Positions 24,370-33,517 are shown, counted from the stretch's first letter. The stretch is 64,000 nt of DNA from AC-32 sp049644305 (GCA_049644305.1 JBARRQ010000023.1:43014-107013), one strand, 5' to 3'. The notes: a model not told the origin generated them from the letters alone. Made by a program: numbers and translations.

Positions 24370-25467
24370 ATGCAGACCTTGCTTCGTACGCCTCTCTACG
24401 AACGACACGTCGCGCTGGGAGCGAGGCTCGTGCCGTTCGCGGGCTGGGAGATGCCGGTCCAGTACGAAGGCGTGATTCCGGAGCACCTGGCAGTTCGCCA
24501 CGACTGCGGCGTCTTCGACGTCTCGCACATGGGCGAGCTCGAGGTCGAAGGGCCGGACGCACGTAAGCAGCTCCAGTCGACCTTGTCGAACAACCTGGAC
24601 CGCATCGGGCCGGGCAAGGCGCAGTACACGCTCCTGACCAACGAGCAGGGCGGGATTGTCGACGACCTGATTGTCTACGAGCGCGACCCCGAGCGTTTTC
24701 TCCTGATCGTGAACGCGGCCAACCGCGAACCGGACTTCGAATGGCTCCGCGAACGGGAGCTCCCGGGCTCGGAAGGGCGGGACGTGTCGTTCGAGTATGC
24801 GTTGCTGGCCGTTCAAGGGCCCCGCTCGCTCGAGCGGCTCGGGCTGCCGGAGGCGCCGCCGTTTACGTTCATGGACGGCGAGATCGACGGGATCCCGTGC
24901 ACCGTCAACCGAACCGGCTACACGGGCGAGCTAGGCGTCGAGCTGCTCGTTCCGGCGGAGGCCGCGGGAGATCTCTGGGACCGCGTCCTCGAGCGCGGAG
25001 CCGTTCCCTGTGGGCTCGGCGCCCGCGACACGCTGCGGCTCGAAGTGTGCTACCCGCTGCACGGGAACGACATCGGGCCGGAGACGGACGCGATCTCGGC
25101 CGGGCTCGCCTGGGTGTGCGCGCTCGAGAAGGATTTCAGCGGTGTGACGGAGCTGCGGCGAATCAAGGAGGCGGGCCCGGAGCAGCGTCTGGCGGCTTTC
25201 GTGATGGAAGACCCCGGGATACCACGGCAAGGAATGGCGATCTATGCGGGAGACGCGGAAATCGATGGCAACAACGCCTGCGGAACGGTGACGTCAGGCT
25301 CCTACTCGCCAATGCTCGAGCGGGGAATCGGGATGGGGTACGTCCCAGCCGGGCTCGCGCAGCCGGGCGAGACGCTGGCGATCGACATTCGCGGCCGCCC
25401 TCGCCTCGCCGGTGTGGTCAAGAAGCCCATCTACTCGCGAGAGGAGCGGAATAGTGGCGGCGGCTGA
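24370..25467 (+). CDS. gcvT: Glycine cleavage system T protein (aminomethyltransferase)
   Basis: Transfers the methylene group from the aminomethyl-lipoyl H protein to tetrahydrofolate, releasing ammonia. 365 residues. Seen: HVALGARLVPFAGWEMPVQY, DVSHMGELEVEGPDA, the folate-site region NRTGYTGELGVEL, GLGARDTLRLEVCYPLHGNDI and GTVTSGSYSPMLERGIGMGYV. First gene of gcvT-gcvH-gcvPA-gcvPB; its end overlaps gcvH by 14 bases. No glycine riboswitch was found upstream, although hairpins and a terminator are present there. Confidence 0.96.
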   Translation: MQTLLRTPLYERHVALGARLVPFAGWEMPVQYEGVIPEHLAVRHDCGVFDVSHMGELEVEGPDARKQLQSTLSNNLDRIGPGKAQYTLLTNEQGGIVDDLIVYERDPERFLLIVNAANREPDFEWLRERELPGSEGRDVSFEYALLAVQGPRSLERLGLPEAPPFTFMDGEIDGIPCTVNRTGYTGELGVELLVPAEAAGDLWDRVLERGAVPCGLGARDTLRLEVCYPLHGNDIGPETDAISAGLAWVCALEKDFSGVTELRRIKEAGPEQRLAAFVMEDPGIPRQGMAIYAGDAEIDGNNACGTVTSGSYSPMLERGIGMGYVPAGLAQPGETLAIDIRGRPRLAGVVKKPIYSREERNSGGG

Positions 25468-25852
25468 GACGTATCCCGAAGAACTGCGCTACCACTCCGA
25501 GCACGACTGGGCGCGCATCGAGGGAGACGAGGCGACCTTCGGCATCACCTGGTTCGCACAGGACGCCCTCGGCGAGCTCGTGTACTTCGAGCCGCCTGAG
25601 GAGGGGGCGAACGTCTCGAGGGACCAGGCGTATGCAGAGGTCGAGTCGGTGAAGGCAGTCTCGGACGTGATCGCTCCGCTCTCGGGCGAGATCCTCGAGG
25701 TGAATCGCGCCCTGGCCGACACTCCGGAAACGGTCAACGAGGACCCCTACGGCCAGGGCTGGCTCGTGCGCGTTCGCCTCTCGAACCCGAGCGAGGTCGA
25801 CTCGCTGATGGACGCCGAGGCCTACAAGCGCCACCTCGCCGAGCAGGCGTGA
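25454..25852 (+). CDS. gcvH: Glycine cleavage system H protein
   Basis: Lipoyl carrier of the glycine cleavage complex, 132 residues. The lipoylated lysine lies in EVESVKAVSDV, with the preceding YFEPPEEGANV and following PLSGEILEVN hairpins typical of the family, and the C-terminal DPYGQGWLVRVRLSN. The GTG at 25454 gives the family start (VAAAETYPEELRYHSEHDW) inside the end of gcvT. The frame is open further upstream, but that part overlaps gcvT and is not conserved. It needs a lipoate ligase or LipA/LipB, not seen here. Confidence 0.95.
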   Translation: MAAAETYPEELRYHSEHDWARIEGDEATFGITWFAQDALGELVYFEPPEEGANVSRDQAYAEVESVKAVSDVIAPLSGEILEVNRALADTPETVNEDPYGQGWLVRVRLSNPSEVDSLMDAEAYKRHLAEQA

Positions 25853-25880
25853 TCGCCGTCTCCGGCCGGTCTAGGAGCCG

Positions 25881-27203
25881 ATGAGCTACCTCGCCCTCAC
25901 CGACGCAGACCGGGATGCCATGCTCGAGACGATCGGGGTCTCCACGGTCGACGATCTGTTTGCCGATCTACCGGCGGGCATTCGGCTCGGCCGAGAGCTC
26001 GACCTGCCGCCTCCGCTGACCGAGCAGGAGCTGACGAGCTACTTCGAGCAGCTCGCGGCCGAGAACGACCACGTCGGCACGGAGGTGTCCTTCCTCGGCG
26101 CCGGCCTCTACGACCACTACGTGCCCGCGGTCGTCGACGCTGTCCTCCAGCGCGGGGAGTTCCTCACCGCGTACACGCCCTACCAGCCCGAGCTCAGCCA
26201 GGGCGTCCTCCAGGCCATCTTCGAGTACCAGACCGCGATCTGCGAGCTCACCGGCATGGACGTCTCGAACGCCTCGGGCTACGACGGAACCACGGTCGCT
26301 GCAGACGCGTGCTACATCGCCAAGCACGCGACCGGCCGCTCGAAGGTCGTCGTGACCGAAGCCACGAACCCCCAGGTACGCCAGGTCGTGAAGACGTATG
26401 CGCCTGGCTTCGGGCTCGAGGTGGTCGAAGTGCCTCACCGCCAGGGGGCTACGGATCCCGACGAGCTCCGCTCCGCGGCGGACGACGCGGCTTGCGTCAT
26501 CTTCCAGCAGCCGAACTTCTTCGGCGTGCTCGAGGCTGCTCCGGACCTGGCAGCCGCGGCGGCGGACGCCGACGCGCTCGCCGTCGCTCACGTCGATCCC
26601 CTCTCGCTGGGCGTGCTCGAAGCGCCGGGCAACTACGGGTGCGCGGTCGCGATCGGAGAAGGGCAGTCGGCGGGGAACTACCTCTCCTACGGCGGCCCGC
26701 ATTACGGGTTCCTGGCGGCTCGCGCAGAGCTCATCCGGCGGATGCCGGGACGAATCGTCGGCGAGACCACTGACGCCGCGGGGAACCGCGGCTATGTCCT
26801 GACCCTGCAGACCCGCGAGCAGCACATCCGGCGTGAGAAGGCAACGTCGAACATCACGACCAACCAGACGCTTCTGGCGTTGGGTGGCCTCGTCTACCTC
26901 TCGTGGCTGGGCCCACAGGGGTTGCGGGAGGTGGGGGAGACCTGCCTCGCACTCGCGGCGTACGCCAAGGAGCGCCTCGGGTTACCAGGTGTGTTCTCAG
27001 AACGGGCAACATTCAAGGAGTTTGCCGTACGCGTCGGACGGCCTGCCCACGAGGTCGTCCGCAGCGCCCGTGCGCAGGGGATTCATCCGGGCTACGCCCT
27101 CGGACGCGACTACCCCGGCATGGATGACGCACTCCTCGTCGCACTGACCGAACGGCGCACGGTCGCCGAAATCGACCGTCTCGCAGAGGTGTTGGGCGCG
27201 TGA
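25881..27203 (+). CDS. gcvPA: Glycine dehydrogenase (decarboxylating) subunit 1
   Basis: First subunit of the split P protein, 440 residues. Motifs: GAGLYDHYVPAVVDAVLQRGEFLTAYTPYQPE (read as YDHYVPAVVD and YTPYQPELSQG), NASGYDGTTVAADAC, SYGGPHYGFLA, MPGRIVGETTD and QTREQHIRREKATSNI. Two-subunit GcvP is common in Gram-positives and archaea; together with gcvPB it decarboxylates glycine and loads the aminomethyl group on GcvH. ATG 25881 is 28 bases after gcvH; GGAG is only 3 bases upstream. It ends with GTGA overlapping gcvPB. Confidence 0.95.
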   Translation: MSYLALTDADRDAMLETIGVSTVDDLFADLPAGIRLGRELDLPPPLTEQELTSYFEQLAAENDHVGTEVSFLGAGLYDHYVPAVVDAVLQRGEFLTAYTPYQPELSQGVLQAIFEYQTAICELTGMDVSNASGYDGTTVAADACYIAKHATGRSKVVVTEATNPQVRQVVKTYAPGFGLEVVEVPHRQGATDPDELRSAADDAACVIFQQPNFFGVLEAAPDLAAAAADADALAVAHVDPLSLGVLEAPGNYGCAVAIGEGQSAGNYLSYGGPHYGFLAARAELIRRMPGRIVGETTDAAGNRGYVLTLQTREQHIRREKATSNITTNQTLLALGGLVYLSWLGPQGLREVGETCLALAAYAKERLGLPGVFSERATFKEFAVRVGRPAHEVVRSARAQGIHPGYALGRDYPGMDDALLVALTERRTVAEIDRLAEVLGA

Positions 27204-28705
27204 AGTTGATCTACGAGCGATCGCGTCCCGGAAGGCGCGCGGGACGGCCGCCCCGGCCCGATCTGCCCGTTCCGGAGATCCCGGCTGAGCTCCGGCGCTC
27301 TGATCCTCCTCGACTGCCCGAGGTCGCCGAGCCCGATCTTCTGCGCCACTTCACGGAGCTGTCGACGCGAAATTACGGGATCGACACAGGCTTCTACCCG
27401 CTCGGCTCGTGCACGATGAAGCACAACCCGCGTGTCAACGAGCGACTCGCCGCGCTTCCGGGCTTCCGCGACCTGCATCCGCTCGAGGACGAGGAGCGCG
27501 TTCAGGGCGCCCTACGCCTCTGCTACGAGCTCCAGGAGGCGCTCGCCGAGATAACGGGGCTCGATGCGGTCTCGCTCCAGCCCGCTGCCGGGTCGCAGGG
27601 CGAGCTCACGGGTCTCATGTTGATGCGCGCCTATTTCACCGAGCGTGGTGAGGCCCAGCGGACAAGGGTCGTCATCCCGGACACTGCCCACGGAACGAAC
27701 CCGGCGAGCGTGACAATGGCGGGCTACGACTTGACGCCGGTGCGAACCGATCCGCGCGGCAACATCGACGTGAGCGACCTTCGCTCCAAGGTCGACGAAA
27801 CGACCGTGGGCCTGATGCTCACGAATCCTTCGACTGTGGGCCTCTTCGACGAGAACATCGACGAGATCGCGCGGATCTTTCACGACGCCGGAGCGCTCAT
27901 GTACTACGACGGTGCGAACCTGAACGCCGTCTGCGGGATCTCTCGGCCCGGCGACATGGGCTTTGACATCGTCCACATCAACCTTCACAAGACCTTCGCG
28001 CAGCCGCACGGTGGGGGCGGGCCCGGCGGCGGCCCGATCGCAGTCGCAGAGCGCTTGGAGCCGTATCTACCGGTCCCGGCGATTGAGCGCGAGGAAGACC
28101 GCTACCGGCTCGACTACGACCGGCCGCGGTCGATCGGGAAGGTGCGGGGCTTTTACGGCCCGTACGGTGTCTTCGTCCGCTCGTACGCGTTCATCCGGGC
28201 CTATGGCCCCCGCCTGCGCGAGATGTCCGAGGTCGCAGTTCTGAACGCCAACTACCTGCTCGCCCGTGTGAAGGAAGCCTACGAGCTTCCGTTTGATCGC
28301 CTCTGCATGCACGAGTTCGTCATCTCCGCCCGCAGGCTCAAGCGTGATCACGGCGTGACGGCGCTCGACGTTGCGAAGCGGCTGATGGATTACGGCTTCC
28401 ACCCACCGACCGTCTATTTCCCGCTGATCGTTCCCGAGGCCCTCATGATCGAGCCGACCGAGACGGAGGCAAAGGAAACGCTTGACGCCTTCGCCGAAGC
28501 GATGCTCGCGATCGCCCGCGAGGCCGAAGAGGAGCCCGAGCTGTTGAAAGAGGCCCCGCACGGCACGCCGGTCGGCCGGCTGGACGAGGTCAAGGCGGCA
28601 AAGCGCGCAGTCGTCCGCTACCACTTCGCCGACCATCCCGACCTGTCGGCCGAGCCGGGGCCGGAGCCGGCTGCAGCCGGCCTCCAGACACCCAAGGGCG
28701 CATGA
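27200..28705 (+). CDS. gcvPB: Glycine dehydrogenase (decarboxylating) subunit 2
   Basis: PLP-binding subunit of the P protein, 501 residues. Seen: DTGFYPLGSCTMKHNPRVNE, QPAAGSQGELTGL, DTAHGTNPASVTMAGY and the PLP lysine in NLHKTFAQPHGGGGPG. The C-terminal ETLDAFAEAM belongs to the usual end. It starts with GTG overlapping gcvPA and ends ATGA overlapping the threonine aldolase gene. This is a fully coupled glycine-catabolic operon. Confidence 0.95.
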   Translation: MKLIYERSRPGRRAGRPPRPDLPVPEIPAELRRSDPPRLPEVAEPDLLRHFTELSTRNYGIDTGFYPLGSCTMKHNPRVNERLAALPGFRDLHPLEDEERVQGALRLCYELQEALAEITGLDAVSLQPAAGSQGELTGLMLMRAYFTERGEAQRTRVVIPDTAHGTNPASVTMAGYDLTPVRTDPRGNIDVSDLRSKVDETTVGLMLTNPSTVGLFDENIDEIARIFHDAGALMYYDGANLNAVCGISRPGDMGFDIVHINLHKTFAQPHGGGGPGGGPIAVAERLEPYLPVPAIEREEDRYRLDYDRPRSIGKVRGFYGPYGVFVRSYAFIRAYGPRLREMSEVAVLNANYLLARVKEAYELPFDRLCMHEFVISARRLKRDHGVTALDVAKRLMDYGFHPPTVYFPLIVPEALMIEPTETEAKETLDAFAEAMLAIAREAEEEPELLKEAPHGTPVGRLDEVKAAKRAVVRYHFADHPDLSAEPGPEPAAAGLQTPKGA

Positions 28706-29748
28706 TGATCGACCTTCGTTCCGACACGCAGACGAAACCGACACCGGAGATGCGGGCCGCGATCGCCGCGGCCGAGGTGGGCGACGAGCAGAAGCGCGAG
28801 GACCCAACGGTGAACGAGCTCGAGCGCCGCGGGGCCGAGTTGCTCGGACAGGAAGAGGCCGTCTTCGTCCCGACGGCCACAATGGCCAACGAGATCGCCC
28901 TGCGGACGCTCGGCGAGCCGGGCGACGAGGTCGTGGCGGAGGAGAACTCGCACATCTTCCTCGCCGAGCTGGGCGGGCCGGCCGTTCATGCAGGGCTGAT
29001 GACGAGGCCGCTGCGATGCGACGCCGGACGCTTCACGCCGGAGCAGTTGCGCTCGACGGTTCGGGTGACCGACGACACGCACGTTCCGCAGACCAAGATC
29101 GTCTCGGTCGAGAACACGCACAACGCCTCGGGCGGACGGGTCTGGCCCATCGGCGAAATCGAGGCGGTGGCCGCGACGGCGCGAGAGCTCGGGCTGCGGC
29201 TCCACCTCGACGGCGCGCGGATCATGAACGCATCGGTCGCCTCCGGCGTTCGGCCGGCGGAGATCGGCCGTCACTTCGACACGGTCACGCTCTGCCTCTC
29301 GAAGGGCCTGGGATGCCCCCTCGGCGCGCTTGTCGCCGGCTCGGTGGAGCGGATGGCGACGGCCCGAAGGCTGAAGCACCTCTTCGGAGGCGCAATGCGG
29401 CAGGCAGGCATCGTCGCCGCGGCAGGCGTGTATGCGCTCGAGCACAACATCGAGCGGCTCGCCGAGGATCACGAGCGTGCGCGGCGTCTGGCCGTGGAAC
29501 TGGAGGCCGCCGGCGTGCCTATCGACCTCGAGCAGGTCGAGACGAACTTCGTCCAGATCGATCTCGCGCCGCTTGGACTCTCTGCACCGGACGCGCTCGA
29601 GCGGCTTTGGCAGCACGGAGTCGGGCTCTCGAGGACGGCGCATCCCACCCGTCTGCGTGCCGTGACGCATCTGGACGTCGACGACGAAGACATCGAACAG
29701 GCCGCGTCGTTGATCCCACGGGCACTCGGAGCTCTTGCCCGCGCCTGA
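28702..29748 (+). CDS. ltaE: Low-specificity L-threonine aldolase
   Basis: PLP enzyme that splits threonine to glycine and acetaldehyde, supplying the neighbouring glycine cleavage system. 348 residues. Seen: IDLRSDTQTKPTPEMR, EDPTVNELERR, the PLP lysine in LCLSKGLGCPLGALV, LHLDGARIMNASVA and the GGAMRQAGIVAAAG block. ATG 28702 overlaps gcvPB by ATGA; a second ATG at 28705 follows at once. Close coupling to gcv genes supports a combined threonine/glycine to one-carbon route. Confidence 0.93.
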   Translation: MMIDLRSDTQTKPTPEMRAAIAAAEVGDEQKREDPTVNELERRGAELLGQEEAVFVPTATMANEIALRTLGEPGDEVVAEENSHIFLAELGGPAVHAGLMTRPLRCDAGRFTPEQLRSTVRVTDDTHVPQTKIVSVENTHNASGGRVWPIGEIEAVAATARELGLRLHLDGARIMNASVASGVRPAEIGRHFDTVTLCLSKGLGCPLGALVAGSVERMATARRLKHLFGGAMRQAGIVAAAGVYALEHNIERLAEDHERARRLAVELEAAGVPIDLEQVETNFVQIDLAPLGLSAPDALERLWQHGVGLSRTAHPTRLRAVTHLDVDDEDIEQAASLIPRALGALARA

Positions 29749-31087
29749 AGAACGATTCGAGCGCCTCGTCCGCGAGGCGCAACGCGACAGCCGGCTGCCG
29801 AGCGTCTCCGCAGGGGTCTTTCGTGGAGGCGAGCTGGCCTGGGCCCACGGCGTGGGACTTGCCGACGTCGAGGAGCAGCGCGAGACGACGACCGACACCC
29901 AGTACGCGATCGCTTCGATTACCAAGACGTTCACAGCGGCAGCCGTGATGCAGTTGCGCGACGAGGGCAAGCTCGACCTCGACGACCCTCTCGAGCGGCA
30001 CATACCCGAGGCGGCATTCCGCCGGTTGACTCTGAGGCGGATGCTTGCGCACGCGTCCGGATTGCAGCGAGAACCGCCCGGCGAGGTCTGGGAATCCCTT
30101 GTCTTCCCAGACGAAGAAGAGCTGCTCGAGAGCCTGCCCCAAGCAGAGCAGGTGCTGGCAGGCGGCGACGCCTGGCATTACTCGAACCTCGCCTACGCCC
30201 TGCTCGGACACGTTGTCGCCCGCGTCTCGCAGAGACCGTTCCGCGAGTACGTGGAGGAACGGCTGCTGCGGCCGCTCGGTCTGCGGCGCACGACCTGGGG
30301 CTCAGCGCCGCCTGTTGCTCGGCCGTACTTCGTCGAGCCCTACTCGGACGCTGTACGGCGCGAGCCCGAGCTCGACCTCGGTGGAAAGGGCGGCGAGTCA
30401 GGGCTCTGCAGCACGGTCGAGGATCTCGCGCGCTGGGGCTCGTTTCTCTGCGACCCTGACGAAGCGATCCTGGCTGCGTCGAGCGCCGCGCAGATGCACG
30501 AGGTCAGGCTCATGGTCCAGCCGGAGTGGACGCAGGGCTGGGGGCTTGGAATTGAGCTCTGGCGCCGTGGAGACCGCGTCTTCGGCGGGCACACGGGCGG
30601 CTTTCCAGGATTTATCTCGACGCTCGTGTACTCGCGCCGGGAGCGGATCGGCGCGATCGTGCTCACCAACTCCAGCCACTGGCCGAAGGCGTCGGAGACT
30701 GGTCTCGCGCTCCTCGAAGCGGGGCTCGAGGAGCTCCCAACGGCTCCGGAGCCCTGGGCCCCCGAGGAGCCGCCGCCTGCGGAAATCCTGCCGCTCCTTG
30801 GGCGCTGGTGGTCAGAAAGCGAGGAGACGGTCTTCAGCTGGCGGCAGGGGCGGCTCGAAGCCCGCCTCGCGTCAGCGCCGCCCGAGCGACAGCCGTCGGT
30901 GTTCGAGCCGGACGGCGAGGATCGGTTCCGCACGGTCTCCGGCCGCGAGCGCGGTGAGGTGCTTCGGGCCGTCCGCAATGAGGACGGGGAGGTGGCGAAG
31001 CTCTACTGGGCGACGTACCCGTTCACGCGTGAGGCGGAGACCTTCGACGCCTCAGCCGAGTCCGCTTCGCCTACAGGGTCCCCGTAG
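29735..31087 (+). CDS. Serine hydrolase of the beta-lactamase / PBP4* family
   Basis: 450-residue class C beta-lactamase-like hydrolase. Active-site motifs: SxxK as SITK (AIASITKTF), YxN as YSN (WHYSNLAYAL), and HTG (GGHTGGFPG) in place of KTG. An extra C-terminal domain (about residues 345-445, LGRWWSESEETVFSWRQ) resembles the beta domain seen in D-aminopeptidase-type relatives. No signal peptide is visible, so it may act in the cytoplasm on peptides or esters; substrate unknown. TTG 29735 overlaps ltaE by 14 bases. A dispersed repeat starts 1-2 bases after the stop. Confidence 0.85.
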   Translation: MPAPEERFERLVREAQRDSRLPSVSAGVFRGGELAWAHGVGLADVEEQRETTTDTQYAIASITKTFTAAAVMQLRDEGKLDLDDPLERHIPEAAFRRLTLRRMLAHASGLQREPPGEVWESLVFPDEEELLESLPQAEQVLAGGDAWHYSNLAYALLGHVVARVSQRPFREYVEERLLRPLGLRRTTWGSAPPVARPYFVEPYSDAVRREPELDLGGKGGESGLCSTVEDLARWGSFLCDPDEAILAASSAAQMHEVRLMVQPEWTQGWGLGIELWRRGDRVFGGHTGGFPGFISTLVYSRRERIGAIVLTNSSHWPKASETGLALLEAGLEELPTAPEPWAPEEPPPAEILPLLGRWWSESEETVFSWRQGRLEARLASAPPERQPSVFEPDGEDRFRTVSGRERGEVLRAVRNEDGEVAKLYWATYPFTREAETFDASAESASPTGSP

Positions 31088-31088
31088 T

Positions 31089-31150
31089 TCGGTTCGCCCG
31101 GCCTCCTCCCCGAGGCGATCGTAACCGGGAATGGCGCATGCGTGTGTGAC
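31089..31150 (-). repeat. Dispersed intergenic repeat, copy 2
   Basis: Read on the minus strand this copy carries GTCACACACGCATGCGCC, then GGTTACGATCGCCTCGGGG and GGAGGCCGGGCGAACC. It fills the start of the 142-base convergent gap between the serine hydrolase and the antiporter. The rest of that gap (31151-31229) shows nothing I recognise. Confidence 0.8.
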
Positions 31151-31229
31151 CCGAATGCGACGAAAGCGTGCCGCCTTGCTCGCGCCTGCACAGGCGGCGA
31201 AGTGACCGCCGCCTTGTCTGAGAGGCCCG

Positions 31230-32279
31230 TCAGCGGTCGCCGGCGAGCAAGAACCCTGTTGCCGTCACTACGTAGAGCCCGACGAGCAGGAATCCCTTCC
31301 AGCGGCGCGCCCAGCCGTCGCGCAGGACCAACGCGACGATCACCGCGGATCCTCCCATCGCGGCGAGCTCGACAGGACGGAAGCTGAGGGGCAGCGCCGG
31401 CCTCACGAGCCACGAGATCAGCGCCACCGCAGGCGCGATAAGGAGCGCAACCTGGGCGCTGGACGAGACGGCGATCTCGGTCGCGAGCAGCAACTTGCCA
31501 CGCCGGGCGATCACGATCGCCCCGCCGTGCTCGGCGGCGTTCCCCACGATCGCCACGATGACGGCGGCGACGAAGAACTCCGACAACCCGACCGCAGAAG
31601 CGAATGCGTGCAGCGAGTGGACGAGGATTTCGCTCACGAACGCCGTAACCGCGGTCGCTGCAGCGAGCCAGGCAAGCGCGGCGGACAATGTCCAACGGCC
31701 CTCCGGCTCGGCCCCGCTCTCCGCATGCAACCGCTTTTGGCGCCGTAGCCCGAGACTCGTCGCGCCGACGTACAGAATCAGGAGCAGCGCAGCGACCGGC
31801 GCCGTGGTGACTGCAAGCGAATGGCGTTCTGGGTTGCCGCTCCAGCCCGGAATCGACGGAATCAGGAAGAGGACGACCGCCGCGACCACGAGCCCGAGCT
31901 GGCCTACGAGTGACCGTCTGTCGAGCTTGTGCTCTCCGTCCGCCGAGGCGATGAGCGCGACACCGAGCACGAGGAGGATGTTGGAGACGACGCTGCCCAT
32001 CAGCGAGGCGCGCACGACGTTCGGCAGCGACTCCGAGACTGCGAACAACGCGATGATCAGCTCCGGCGCGTTCCCGAAACTGGCGTTCAGGAAGCCGCCG
32101 ATCCCGGGGCCCGTGTGCTCGCCCGCCTGTTCCGTCGCCTCTCCGATCAACCAGGCGAGTGGCACGAGTGCCGCCGCCGAGACCGCGAACAGCGTCACGT
32201 CCCCGGGATGAACGGCGTAGCGGAGCACGAACGTGACCGGGGCCAGGACGAGTAACGCCCAGAGGAGCTTCCGGCCCAC
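31230..32279 (-). CDS. Calcium/proton antiporter (CaCA superfamily, CAX-like)
   Basis: 349-residue membrane transporter with about eleven helices in two inverted halves. Each half carries the ion-binding alpha repeat: FGNAPELIIALFA in the first and VGNAAEHGGAIVIA in the second, with the conserved Glu residues. The loop between halves has an acidic patch (ESGAEPEGRW). It likely exports Ca2+ or other divalent cations using the proton gradient. GTG 32279 lies 6 bases from a TAGGGT -10 element that it shares with the divergent HAD gene. Confidence 0.9.
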   Translation of the reverse strand: MGRKLLWALLVLAPVTFVLRYAVHPGDVTLFAVSAAALVPLAWLIGEATEQAGEHTGPGIGGFLNASFGNAPELIIALFAVSESLPNVVRASLMGSVVSNILLVLGVALIASADGEHKLDRRSLVGQLGLVVAAVVLFLIPSIPGWSGNPERHSLAVTTAPVAALLLILYVGATSLGLRRQKRLHAESGAEPEGRWTLSAALAWLAAATAVTAFVSEILVHSLHAFASAVGLSEFFVAAVIVAIVGNAAEHGGAIVIARRGKLLLATEIAVSSSAQVALLIAPAVALISWLVRPALPLSFRPVELAAMGGSAVIVALVLRDGWARRWKGFLLVGLYVVTATGFLLAGDR

Positions 32280-32284
32280 GCCGC

Positions 32285-32291
32285 TACCCTA
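32285..32291. promoter_or_regulatory. Symmetric bidirectional -10, TACCCTA
   Basis: TACCCT (32285-32290) on the plus strand ends 7 bases before GTG 32298; its reverse, TAGGGT (32291-32286), ends 6 bases before the minus-strand GTG 32279. The whole space between the two start codons is 18 bases, so both transcripts should be leaderless. Confidence 0.6.
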
Positions 32292-32297
32292 GCGCCC

Positions 32298-33023
32298 GTG
32301 CTGGAGGCCGTCCTGTTCGACTGGGGCGATACGCTGATGGAGTTCGCCTACGACCCGGACCTGCTCGCGGTCGGCCATCGCGCGGGCCTGGCGGCGGCAA
32401 TCGGCAACGGCGAGCTTCCGGATGCCGAAGCCTTGACGGCGCATTTCCGGGAGCGTTATGAGCCCCTCCTCTGGGTCCCGGGAACCGTCGAGGAAATCGA
32501 GTATCCCGGTCTCGTACGGCGTCTGCTCGACGATTTCGGGATCACCGTCGACGACGCGCAGCTCGGCCGGTTCCTCGAGGCCGAGCACGCAGCCTGGGAT
32601 CCAGCCCGTCGCCTGGCCGGCCACACCCACGCGCTGCTTGACTCGCTCCGAGACCGCGGTCTCAAGCTCGCCCTCGTGTCGGACGCGTTCGACCCCGGCT
32701 GGCTCCTGCACCGGGATCTCGAGCAGATGGGGCTCGCGCGGCGGCTCGATTTCGCCGTCTTCTCGTCAGAAGTCGGCCGACGGAAGCCGCATCCGGACAT
32801 CTTCCTGCGTGCCCTCGACGCACTCGCAGTCGCGCCTCGGCACGCGCTGTTTGTCGGAGATCGACTCTATGAGGACGTTCGCGGAGCGGGCGAGCTCGGC
32901 ATGACAACCGTGCAGGCGCTCTGGTTCCGTGCCGACGAGCACCCGGACGGACGCGAGCCTGACCACCAAGCGTTCACCCAGGCTGACGTCCTGAACATCG
33001 TGCGGCGTCTTCTGGACGGCTGA
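32298..33023 (+). CDS. HAD-family hydrolase
   Basis: 241-residue haloacid dehalogenase-like phosphatase. All four motifs are seen: FDWGDTL (nucleophile Asp, acid Asp), the LVSD serine/threonine motif, the RRKPHPDIF lysine and FVGDRLYEDVRGA. A helical cap (about residues 20-95) places it in subfamily I, as in phosphoglycolate phosphatase or phosphonatase-type enzymes; substrate unknown. GTG 32298 is supported by the -10 element 7 bases upstream. Confidence 0.88.
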   Translation: MLEAVLFDWGDTLMEFAYDPDLLAVGHRAGLAAAIGNGELPDAEALTAHFRERYEPLLWVPGTVEEIEYPGLVRRLLDDFGITVDDAQLGRFLEAEHAAWDPARRLAGHTHALLDSLRDRGLKLALVSDAFDPGWLLHRDLEQMGLARRLDFAVFSSEVGRRKPHPDIFLRALDALAVAPRHALFVGDRLYEDVRGAGELGMTTVQALWFRADEHPDGREPDHQAFTQADVLNIVRRLLDG

Positions 33024-33100
33024 CCGACGCCGGCCCTACCTCCGCGCGGCGGAATTGTCAAGTCTTGCGCGGCGCGTGCGCATGCGCCCACAATCCAGGT

Positions 33101-33517
33101 ATGCAGACGAGCGAGCAGGCGGCGACGAGGCCGAGCGAGCTCCCGCTTCGCCCCCAGGACGAGGTCGAATGCCGCCGCTGCGAGGTTCACTGCGACAAGG
33201 TCGTCTACCCAGGCGCGTGCGTCGAGCGAGCCTGCCCGTTCCTCTACGCATACGAAGAGTTCGGCCACACCTACGTCGGGTGCATGCAGAGGGTCTACGA
33301 GGTCGACATCGACCTCGACCTCCTGCGCGAGGCCGAGTCGAGGCGGGGCGGCTTCGGCGCGGTGAGGGCGACCGCGCCACCCCTTCCCTTCTGCCAGGTC
33401 GAGGTAGAAGGCTGCTACGAAAATCGTGCTGACGAGCTCGGCTGCATCAACCCCGAGTTCCACGAGTTGCCGGTCGGCGAGCCTTCGTTCCGGATCTTCG
33501 CCCGGATCGCTTCCTAG
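33101..33517 (+). CDS. Conserved cysteine-rich protein of unknown function
   Basis: 138 residues with about ten cysteines. The first cluster is CRRCEVHCDKVV...GACVERACPF, followed by YVGCMQ, and the second is FCQVEVEGCYENRADELGCIN. The spacing suggests metal or iron-sulfur binding, but I recognise no family. ATG 33101 is chosen; the frame opens from 33065 but those residues are low complexity. Its last 71 bases overlap the 3' end of nfo on the other strand, so the C-terminal residues (ELPVGEPSFRIFARIAS) constrain both genes. Confidence 0.75.
   Translation: MQTSEQAATRPSELPLRPQDEVECRRCEVHCDKVVYPGACVERACPFLYAYEEFGHTYVGCMQRVYEVDIDLDLLREAESRRGGFGAVRATAPPLPFCQVEVEGCYENRADELGCINPEFHELPVGEPSFRIFARIAS

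Noticed and set aside
28618..30003. 461-codon minus-strand ORF opposite ltaE and the serine hydrolase
   Set aside because: A GC-rich shadow frame; plus-strand genes carry PLP and SxxK motifs.
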